The notes under the pieces: model-generated | Database searches by the model: none | Seen by the model: only the letters and a program-made list of their open reading frames with translations | What the model was told of the DNA's origin: nothing | Made by a program: the position numbers and the translations under genes | NCBI RefSeq assembly: GCF_051020955.1 | Contig: NW_027477139.1 | Coordinates: 1-64,000 of the forward strand | Reading direction: 5' to 3' | Source: Megalopta genalis | Lineage: Eukaryota; Arthropoda; Insecta; Hymenoptera; Halictidae | DNA length: 64,000 nt | Shown: one piece after another, positions 35,323 through 44,649 of the stretch | Layout of the letters: every line of letters starts with the position of its first letter | How positions within the stretch are numbered: position 1 is the stretch's first letter

Positions 35323-36728
35323 TCTCCAACAAATGGGTCTTCAAAACAAAACGAAACGCAGAGGGAAGCATTGAAAAGTACAGAGCTCGACTCGTCGCAC
35401 GGGGGTTTTCGCAGAAGTACGGAACTGACTACGACGAGATCTTTGCACCTCTGGTAAGGCAGACGACTCTTAGGACCTTCTTAGCCATAGCAGGTCAAAA
35501 GAATATGTCGGTCAAGCACTTTGACGCCATGACAGCCTTTTTAAATGGAAACCTCGCGGAAACAATTTATATGGAGCAACCCGAAGGCTATACCATACCA
35601 GGTAAAGAGGATTACGTCTGTAAATTAAAGAAAAGTATTTATGGATTGAAACAAGCAGCGAAGGTATGGAATGATCAGTTAAATCATTTATTAAAGAAAC
35701 ACGGGTTTGGACAAAGTAAAACAGATCCATGTTTATACATAAAGGGTAGCGGAAATGGAATAGTTTATGTAATTGTCTATGTAGACGATATTTTAATTGC
35801 GGCTAAGAATGTATTAGACATAGATAAAGAAGCGAATTGTCTAAAGCGATATTTTCGTCTTAGTGATTTAGGTTTACTAAGGAATTACTTAAGTATAGAA
35901 ATTAGGCGCAATGAGAGTAGTTTTTATTGTATTAAACAGACAGAATACATTAAGAAAATACTAACCACATTTGGACTAAAGGACGCAAAAGATTCTAGCA
36001 TACCTATGGATTCAGGATACATAAAGGGCAGAGAAAATTCTCCACCGTTGCCGGACAACAAAAAATATCAAGAGCTAATTGGAGCTTTGTTGTATTTGGC
36101 AGTAAACAGCAGACCAGATATTTCGGCAAGTGTTGCAATTTTGAGCCAGCACAATAAGGATCCAAAAATGGCAGACTGGACGGAGGCAAAACGAGTTGTT
36201 CGTTATTTGAAAGGAACAATGAATAACGAATTAAGACTCGGTCAACTAGACAGTAAGGCAGGTTTAGTAGGTTTTGCAGATGCAGATTGGGCCCAGGATA
36301 AAACAACTAGGAAGTCCAACAGTGGCTACCTGTTCCTGTATTTTGGAGCACCAATCAGCTGGGCCTGTCGGAAGCAGTCATGTGTGGCACTATCGTCCAC
36401 AGAAGCCGAATACGTTGCACTCGCTGAGGCATCACAAGAAGGGGTCTGGTTAAGGAAACTACTGAAGGATTTTAACGGAGAAACGGAAGATAGGACAGTA
36501 ATTTATGAAGACAACCAAAGTTGCCTCAAGCTCGTAGAGAATAACAAATTTAGTAATAGAACTAAGCATATAGATACTAAATATCATTACGTTATGGAAT
36601 TAAAGGAGCGGGGAATTATGGATTACAAGTATTGTCCTACAGATAAGATGTTAGCTGATATGTTAACTAAGCCGTTAGGTAGAATTAAGTTAAAGTATAT
36701 TGCGGATTGTTGCGGGTTAATCAGTTAA
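35298..36728 (+). pseudogene. Copia reverse transcriptase and RNase H, shifted frame
   Basis: Contains the complete RVT_2-type reverse transcriptase. Motifs seen are SNKWVFKTKRNAEGS, RARLVARGFSQKYG, the AMTAFLNGNL active-site segment and YVDDILIA with the catalytic Asp pair at 35784-35789. RNase H follows, with GFADADWA, STEAEYVAL, EDNQS and THIDTKYH, and the typical end DMLTKPLGRIKLKY. The frame stops at 36726-36728, 29 bp before the polypurine tract. The first codons (MGHCSW) are out-of-frame noise; native sequence begins near NIVSNKW. The join with the previous fragment lacks the usual few residues between TWDIV and NIVSNK, so the second break is probably a small deletion near 35306-35316. 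Confidence 0.88.
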
Positions 36729-36757
36729 GGATTAATTGCGAAAATATGGCTATCGTT

Positions 36758-36766
36758 GAGGAAGGG
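36758..36766 (+). other. Copia polypurine tract
   Basis: GAGGAAGGG sits directly before the 3' LTR, the position required for plus-strand DNA priming. Confidence 0.85.
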
Positions 36767-37003
36767 TGTTGGAATACAACGATACCATCGTCGTAAGCGA
36801 TAGACGCACGGGGGTAGGAGGCGTTCCTTCCCCGGCTGCGAAGGGACTCAGGCGGGGGTGTAAAGTAGGGACTGCAAGTCAGTCCCAGAAAGTCAGCGAG
36901 CATAAGCGCATCAAGGCACTGTTTCCCGTTCCCTTGTCTACACTTCAGCAAATATCTAAACACAGCAACGTGGAAACACCGACGCACATAGTCATTTCTA
37001 ACA
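36767..37003 (+). repeat. Copia 3' LTR
   Basis: 237 bp, no differences seen from 32499-32735. One plus-strand frame through this LTR is open and continues in register into the gypsy pol, producing a 1,056-codon open stretch from 36766 to 39936. Confidence 0.96.
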
Positions 37004-37008
37004 CAAGG
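37004..37008. repeat. Copia target site duplication, right (CAAGG)
   Basis: Second copy of the 5-bp duplication (first at 32494-32498). Confidence 0.95.
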
Positions 37009-39936
37009 ATCCCCATATATGGGACAATTACACTGAGAGTCGACTTCGATCTACGTCGCGAGTTAATATGGCGATTTATTGTAGCGGATATCGCTAAACC
37101 AATCATCGGCGCGGATTTCCTAGGTCATTTTGGGTTACTCGTCGACATCAAAAACAGATGTTTAGTCGATGGCACAACATCGCGAACTACGCACGGCTCA
37201 ATAGTACGGGACAAATTTGTCACAATCAAGACAATTCACGGCGATACGCAATATCACGCCTTACTTTCACGATACAGTGAAATAACACATCCCGCGGGCA
37301 CGCCTAGCGCTGCAAAACACAGTATCAAGCACCATATTGAAACGACCCCCGGACCGCCTATCTCTCACAAAGTCCGACGACTCGCACCGGACCGCTATAA
37401 AGCAGCAAAAGCGGAATTTGACCTGCTGCTCAAGCAAGGGATTATTCGACCTTCTAAGAGCCCATGGTCATCACCGTTGCACATGGTCACGAAAAAGAAC
37501 GGAGAATGGCGCCCTTGCGTCGACTACCGCGGGTTGAATAAACGAACAATTCCGAATAGATATCCCATACGACGCATCGAAGATTTCTCACAAAATCTAC
37601 ACGGAAAAACAATCTTTTCAACCATCGACCTCGTGCGCGCTTACCACCAGATACCGATAGCTGCGGAGGATATTCCAAAAACCGCCGTAATTACACCTTT
37701 TGGTTTATTTGAATATTTATACGGACCCTTCGGCCTTTGCGGGATAGCTCAAACTTTTCAGAGATTCGTAGACGAAGTTACGCGAGGTTTGGATTTCGTC
37801 TTCGCCTATCTCGACGATTTCTTAGTAGCTTCCGCAAACCCGAGCGAACATCTGCAACACCTCGAGATTATTTTCAAAAGATTTAAGGAATATGGCATTG
37901 TCATAAACCCAAGCAAATGCGTATTCGGAGCCTCTCAGGTCAAATTTCTCGGCTACCAGGTAGACGAGAAGGGCACTCGCCCACCCGAACATAAGGTCGA
38001 CGCCGTAAAAAACTTCCCTCAGCCGACAACCGTAAAACAATTACGCCGTTTCCTTGAGATGGTTAACTTCTACCGTCGATTCCTGCCAGCAGCTGCTACA
38101 CGACAAAATCCCCTTAACGGCCTATTGACAGGCCCAAAAATGACAGGTAACAAACCTATCAATTGGACCGAAGAGGCCAAACAAGCTTTCGTCGCAATAA
38201 AAGAAGGCCTAGCAAATGCCACGCTGTTGGTACATCCAGCAATAAATGCTCCATTATCAATAACTGTGGACGCTTCTGACCACGCGATAGGAGCCGTTTT
38301 GCAACAAAGGACAAACAACGATTGGCGACCCCTTGGATTTTTCTCTCGCCCCCTGACAAAAACACAAGCTAAGTATAGCGCGTACGATCGCGAGCTTCTC
38401 GCTATTTACGAAGCCATAAAGTACTTCATTTACGCTGTAGAAGGAAGAAACTTCACCATATTCACCGATCACAAACCGCTTACTTATGTTTTTAACCAAA
38501 AGAAAGAAAAATCCCCAAGGCAGTTCCGTTACTTTGATTACATTTCACAATTCACATCGGACATAAAACATATTTCGGGCATAGATAATGTAGTCGCAGA
38601 CGCTTTATCGAGAATCGAAGAAATCGAAGAGATCAATTACTCAGCTGTCGCCGCAGCACAAACCGATGACGAAGAACTACAACATTTATTGCAATCCGAT
38701 ACAAACCTACAACTAAAATCTATTTTCTTTGAACCGTGTAAAGCCAACATCTACTGCGATATTTCTACACAGAGAGCCCGCCCTTATATCGTACCGTCAT
38801 TTCGCAAGAAGGTTTTCCAACGGATCCATGGATTAGCCCACCCAGGTACACGGGCCACCATAAAACTTATTTCAGAAAGGTTTGTGTGGCCATCCATGCG
38901 GAAAGATTGCACACAATGGGTTCGAACATGCATACAATGCCAAAAATCAAAAATATCTAAGCACGTGTCTTCACCTATAGGCAAATTTGAAACACCAAGC
39001 GCTAGATTCCAGCACATTCATATGGACATAGTTGGCCCGATGACATCCTCAGAAGGTTTCAAGTACTGCGTAACGTACGTGGATCGATTCACGCGATGGC
39101 CCGAAGCCTGGCCAGTGGAAAAAATCACCGCAGAAGCAGTCGCAAAATTTTTTATGAACTGGATTAGCCGCTTCGGAGTCCCCGCGAGAATAACAACCGA
39201 CCAAGGAAGACAGTTCACTTCACAGTTATTCAAAGAATTAACCCGTTTGATTGGCGCCTCATACCTTATGACAACTGCATACCACCCGCAAGCCAACGGA
39301 ATGGTTGAACGATTCCATAGGCAACTCAAAGCAGGAATCATGTGTCATGAAGACAACAAATGGACGCAACGACTTCCTATTGTTTTATTAGGCATTAGAT
39401 CAGCACCCAAAGAAGATCTACAGGCAAGCTCAACAGAGCTAGTATATGGAGAAAGTGTCCGTTTACCAGGAGAATTTTTCGAAAACCATAAAGTACAGGA
39501 TACCAATGATTTCGTAAAACAACTACGCCAGCATATCAAGGAAATTAAAACAACAGCTCCGGTTAAACACGGAGAGAAAAAACCTTTCATTTTTAAAGAC
39601 CTAGCAACGTCGCAACAAGTCTTCGTTCGCCATGACGCGGTAAGAAAACCCTTACAGCCACCATACGATGGACCATATACAGTAATCGACCGCGCAACAA
39701 AATATTTTACCCTTGATATCGCCGGAAAACACACAAAAATCTCCACCGACCGCCTTAAACCAGCATATTTATTAAAAGATGCCGCAAACAATAATACACA
39801 ACACAACAAGACTAACCTGCAACCAGAAGTACTAGCACAAGGCACTTCAAACGTACCAACGACAACACGTTCCGGTAGAAGAGTAAAATTTCCAGACTTC
39901 TTCGGAATGCCGTTAGCTCACGAACATACTTATTAA
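37004..39936 (+). CDS. Gypsy Pol: protease C-terminus, RT, RNase H, integrase
   Basis: About 977 codons open to the stop at 39934-39936. Order: protease C-terminal half (IIGADFLGHFGL), reverse transcriptase with the primer-grip region, SPWSSPLHMVTKKNGEWRPC, and YLDD at 37807-37818, then RNase H (TVDASDHAIGAVL, YDRELLAIYEAI, FTDHKPLTY), then integrase. Integrase has an HHCC zinc finger (His codons 38827 and 38839, Cys codons 38929 and 38938) and a D-D-35-E triad (codons 39025, 39199, 39307, the Glu in QANGMVERFH). A GPY/F-like module (PYDGPYTVIDR) follows near the C-terminus. RT before integrase is the Ty3/gypsy order. No stops or shifts are seen. The N-terminal protease half is separated by copia, so no normal Gag-Pol can be made from this copy. 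Confidence 0.93.
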
Positions 39937-40142
39937 TATACTCCGATATATCTTGCGTACGCATATTATAAACCATGAAAAGTGCTGTCCACTACTAATA
40001 CCATTATCAATGTTATAAGCGACATATTCACCCCGTAAAATGTATATATTTTAGATTACCACGTTGATCTCCCATAGGTATAATATCTTTTTTTTTTCAA
40101 CCAATTTTGTACCTTAGCGTTAATCACTGGAAGGGGGGTGAA
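39937..40142 (+). other. Gypsy 3' untranslated region and polypurine tract
   Basis: About 206 AT-rich bases with no open frame of note and no envelope gene. It ends with a purine-rich tract, GGAAGGGGGGTGAA, at 40129-40142 directly before the 3' LTR. A run of T residues lies near 40088-40097. Confidence 0.85.
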
Positions 40143-40587
40143 TGTGGCGGACCAGACATAAAAAGACACGTCCTTCAAAAGCGGGGTGTACACATACCTT
40201 TTTCGGGTTTTCCCGACGCAAGGCGTACACCCCGCAATAAAACAATAAAATCGTTGGGACACAGCTTCGGACCATAGGTCCCGGATCACCCCGGTCGGAA
40301 AATCTTCGGGAAAGGCCTTCGCCCTTCCCGAGGACTTTCCTTTACCAATCTCAAGGACTTTCCCTACCAATAAATACGAGGACCTCTCGACCGAGAGAAG
40401 TCAGTTAGCAAGTTTTCCTCCGACTCTCAACGTGTCCATATCTCTGTATCATCCGTCACTCGTTTACCTTCTACACACTGTACCTCATCGCCTTTTGTTA
40501 CAAGTTATATTAAAGTTCTCGTTATATAAAAACCAAAAAACTCTCGGATTATTTTATATAAACCGTCGCAGTAACCCCTGCGACAAA
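40143..40587 (+). repeat. Gypsy 3' LTR (full length)
   Basis: 445 bp, starting TGTGGCGGACCAGACATA. It contains the region missing from the 5' LTR. An 11-bp inverted repeat pairs GCGGGGTGTAC at 40181-40191 with GTACACCCCGC at 40225-40235, enclosing a perfect inner hairpin CGGGTTTTCCCG at 40204-40215. Two copies of AGGACTTTCC-type sequence lie at about 40331 and 40353. TCAGTT at 40401-40406, TATATAAA at 40523-40530, AATAAA at 40369-40374 and ATTAAA at 40509-40514 parallel the 5' LTR. Confidence 0.92.
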
Positions 40588-40591
40588 ATAT
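40588..40591. repeat. Gypsy target site duplication, right (ATAT)
   Basis: Matches 31492-31495. The satellite resumes here as ATATAGATTTAACTGC. Confidence 0.7.
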
Positions 40592-41310
40592 AGATTTAAC
40601 TGCATGCGAAACGAACGAGTTAGCTTCAAATCCAAACGAAACACATGATTTAGCTTCAAATCAATGCGATGTAGAAGATTTAGCTTCAAATCCAAGCGAA
40701 ACACATGATTTAGCATCAAACCAATGCGATGTAGAAGGTTTAGCTTCAAATCAACGCGAAACAAATGATTAACTTTAAACACTTGTGTTATAATTGATAT
40801 AGCTTCAAATGCAGACGAAACAAATGATTTAGCTTCACATACTTGCGACGTAATTGATATAGGATTCAAATGCATGCGAAACAAACGAGTTAGCGTCAAA
40901 TCCATGCGAAACATATGATTAAACTTCAAATGCATACGAAACACATGATTTGGCTTCGATACAATGCGAAGTGGAAGGTTTAGCTTCAAATCCATGCGAA
41001 ACAAATGATTTAGCTTCACATGCTTGCGACGTAATTGATATAGGATTCAAATGCATGCGAAACAAACGAGTTAGTTTCAAATTCATGCGAAGCACATGAT
41101 TTAGCTTCAAATCATTGCGGAATAGAAGGTTTAGCTTCAAATGCATGCGAAACACATGATTTAACTTCAAATCAATGCGAAGTAGAAGGCTTAGCTTCAA
41201 ATCCATGCGAATCGAATGGTTTAGCTTCAAATACTTGTGATATACATGAGTTATCTTCAAATGCAGGCGAATCAAAAGAGTTAGCTTCAAATCCATGCGA
41301 AACACATCAT

Positions 41311-41730
41311 TTAGCTTCAAATTCATGCGAAACACATTGTTTAGCTTAATATTCATGCGAAACAAATGGTGCTGCTTCAAATACTTGTGATATACATGAT
41401 TTAGCTTCAACTGCATGCGAAACAAACGAGTTAGCTTCAAATCCATGCGAAACACATGATTTTTCTTCAAATCATTGCGAAGTAGAAGGCTTAGCTTCAA
41501 ATCCATGCGACACTAATGATTTAGCTTCAAATACTTGCGAAACACATTGTTTAGCTTAATATTCATGCGAAACAAATGGTGCTGTTTCAAATACTTGTGA
41601 TATACATGATTTAGCTTCAACTGCATGCGAAACAAACGAGTTAGCTTCAAATCCATGCGAAACACATGATTTTTCTTCAAATCATTGCGAAGTAGAAGGC
41701 TTAGCTTCAAATCCATGCGACACTAATGAT
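41311..41730. repeat. 210-bp tandem duplication (7 monomers)
   Basis: The stretch with CACATTGTTTAGCTTAATA near 41332 recurs at 41542, and AATGGTGCTGCTTC at 41366 recurs as AATGGTGCTGTTTC at 41576. The period is exactly 210 bp with very few differences, so the duplication is young. Confidence 0.9.
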
Positions 41731-41799
41731 TTAGCTTCAAATACTTGCGAATATAAGTGATATGGCTTCAAATGCAGGCGAAACAATCCAGATAGCTCC

Positions 41800-42300
41800 A
41801 TATCAATGCGACGTAAAAGGCTTATATTCGAGTTCAAGCGAAACACATGATTTAGCTTCAGATACTTGCGATATAAATGATACAGCTCCAAATGCAGGCG
41901 AAACAAATGAGTTAGCTACAAATCCATGTGAAACACATTGTTTAGCTTCAAATCAATGCGAAGTAGAAGGCTTATCTTCAAATCCATGCGGAACAAATGG
42001 ATTAGCTTTAGATACTTATGATATACATAATTTCGCTTCAACTGCGTGCGAAACAAACGAGTTAGCTTCAAATCCAAGCGAAACACATGATTTAGCTTCA
42101 AATCAATGAGATGTAGAAGTTTTAGCTTCAAATCCAAGCGAAACACATGATTTAGCTTCAGATACTTGCGATATAAATGATACAGCTCCAAATGCAGGCG
42201 AAACAAATGAGTTAGCTACAAATCCATGTGAAACACATTGTTTAGCTTCAAATCAATGCGAAGTAGAAGGCTTATCTTCAAATCCATGCGGAACAAATGG
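41800..42300. repeat. 300-bp tandem duplication (10 monomers)
   Basis: A block marked by GATACAGCTCCAAATGCAGG occurs at about 41879 and 42179, exactly 300 bp apart. A third copy is at about 44458, offset 2,279 from the second. The copies keep AACAAATGGATTAGC or ATCAGC variants and end in different contexts. Confidence 0.88.
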
Positions 42301-44649
42301 ATCAGCTTCAGATACTTATGATATACATAATATAGCTTCAACTGTGTGCGAAACAAACGAGTTAGCTTCAAACCTAAGCGACATACTTGATATAGCTTCG
42401 AATCAATGCGAAGTAGAAGGCTTAGCTTCAAGTCCATGCTAAACGAATGATTTAGCTTCAAATGAGTGCGAATATAAGAGATATAGCTTCAAATCAATGC
42501 GAAGTAGAGGGCTTAGCTTCAAATCGATGCGAATCGAATGGTTTAGCTTCAAATACATGTGATATACATGATTTATCTCCAAATGCACGCGAAGCAAAAC
42601 AGTTAGCTTCAAATCAATGCGGAACACGTGATTTAGCTTCAAATAAATGCGTAGTAGCAACCTTAGCTTCAAATCAATGCGAAACAAACGGTTTACCTTC
42701 ATATAGTTGTGATATACATGATTTAGCTTGAACTGAATACGAAACAAACGAGTTATCTTGAAATCCATGCGGAATACATGATTTAGCTTCATATCAATGC
42801 GAAGTAGAAGACTTAGCATCAAATACATGAGAAACAAATGATTTATCTTCAGATAATTGCGATACAAGTGATATAGCTTCAAATGCAGGCGAAACAAACG
42901 AACTAGCTTCAAATGCAGGCGAATCAAACGAGTTAGCTTCAAAACAATGCGAAACACATGATTTATCTTCAAATACATGTGATATACATGATTTATCTTC
43001 AAATGCAGGCGAAGCAAAAGAGTTAGCTTCAAATCAATGCGAAACACATGATTTAGATTCAAATCAATGTGAAGTAGAAGCTTAGCTTCACATCCAAGCG
43101 AAACACATGATTTAGCTTCTAATCAATGCGAAGTAGAAGGCTTAGCTTCAATGCCATGTAAAGCGAACGATTTAGCTTCAAATACTTGCGGTATAAATGA
43201 AACAGATTCAAATGCAGGCGAATCAAACGAGTTAGCTTGAAAACAATGCGAAACACATGATTTAGCTTCAAATACATGTGATATACATGATTTATCTTCA
43301 AATGCATTCGAAGCAAAAGAGTTAGCTACAAATCAATGCGAAACACATGATTTAGCTTCAAATCAACGCGAAGTAGAAGCCTTAGCTTCAAATCAATGCG
43401 AAAAATATGGTTTATATTCTAATACTTGTGATATACATGATTTAGCTTCAACTGCATGCGAAACAAACGAGTTGTCTTGAAATCCATGCGGAACACATGA
43501 TTTAGCTTCAAATCAATGCGAAGTAGAAGGCTTAGCATCAAATACATGAGAAACAAATGATTTATCTTCAGATAATTGCGATACAAGTGATATAGCTTCA
43601 AATGCAGGCGAAACAATCGAGTTAGCTTCAAATAAATGCCAAGTAAAAGGATTATCTTCAAATCCATGCGAAACAAATGATTTAGCTCCATATACTTGTG
43701 ATATACATGATTTAGCTTCAACCGGATGCGAAACAAACGAGTTAGCTTCAAATCCAAGCGACATACATATTCAGCTTCAAATTCATGCGAAGTAGAAGGC
43801 TTAGCTTCAAATCCATCTGAAACGAATGGTTTAGTTTCAAATACGTGTTTTATACATGATTTAGCTTCAACTGCATGCGAAACAAACGAGTTATCTTCAA
43901 ATCCATGCGAAACACATGATTTAGCTTCCAATCAATGCAAAGTAGTAGGCCTAGATTCAAATCCATGAGAAACAAATGATTTAGCGGCAGATACTTGCGA
44001 TATAAATGATATAGCTTCAAATGCAGGCGAAACAAACGTGTTAACTGCAAATCCATGTGAGATACATGATTTAGATTCAAATCAAAGAGAAGTAGAAGGC
44101 TTAGCTTCAAATCAATGCGAAGCAACCGGTTTATCTTCAAATACTTGTGATATACATGATTTAGCTTCAACTGCATGCGAAACAAACGAGATAGCTTCAA
44201 ATCCATGCGAAACACATTATTTCGCTTCAAATCAATGCGAACTAGATGACTTAGCTTCAAATCCATGAGAAACAAATTATTTAGACTCAGATACTTGCGA
44301 TATAAGTGATATGGCATCAAATGCAGGCAAAACAAACGAGTTAGCAACAAATCCAAGCGAAACACATGATTTAGCTTCAAATCAATGAGATGTAGAAGTT
44401 TTAGCTTCAAATCCAAGCGAAACACATGATTTAGCTTCAGATACTTGCGATATAAATGATACAGCTCCAAATGCAGGCGAAACAAATGAGTTAGCTACAA
44501 ATCCATGTGAAACACATTGTTTAGCTTCAAATCAATGCGAAGTAGAAGGCTTATCTTCAAATCCATGCGGAACAAATGGATTAGCTTTAGATACTTATGA
44601 TATACATAATTTCGCTTCAACTGCGTGCGAAACAAACGAGTTACCATAA

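Larger units (their letters stand above)
32499..37003 (+). mobile_element. Ty1/copia LTR retrotransposon nested in gypsy pol
   Basis: A 4,505-bp element in the same orientation as the host gypsy. Its two 237-bp LTRs start TGTTGGAATAC and end ATTTCTAACA. The primer-binding site abuts the 5' LTR, a polypurine tract (GAGGAAGGG) abuts the 3' LTR, and a 5-bp target duplication flanks it. Internal order is Gag, protease, integrase, reverse transcriptase, RNase H, diagnostic of Ty1/copia. The LTRs look identical by direct reading, so the insertion is recent. The coding frame is nevertheless broken twice, which makes this copy non-autonomous unless the breaks are sequence errors. Confidence 0.97.
31496..40587 (+). 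mobile_element. Ty3/gypsy LTR retrotransposon, CsRn1-like, with nested copia
   Basis: Complete LTR-to-LTR element on the plus strand: 5' LTR 31496-31813, PBS 31815-31832, short gag 31972-32325, pol split by a copia insertion (32499-37003), polypurine tract 40129-40142, 3' LTR 40143-40587. Without copia and one copy of its target duplication the element is about 4.58 kb. CsRn1-clade placement rests on the primer site resembling tRNA-Trp and the Gag motif Cys-Tyr-His...Cys-x3-Cys; both are recalled from knowledge of that clade. No env frame follows pol. The short gag lacking a capsid-sized region makes it non-autonomous. Confidence 0.92.

Noticed and set aside
40080..40105. Poly-T run as a poly(A) tail of an antisense retroposon
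   Set aside because: It lies inside the gypsy 3' untranslated region, has no target duplication, and is followed by element sequence leading directly to the polypurine tract.
39937..40142. Envelope gene downstream of gypsy pol
   Set aside because: Only about 206 AT-rich bases separate pol from the polypurine tract, with no frame long enough for an envelope protein.
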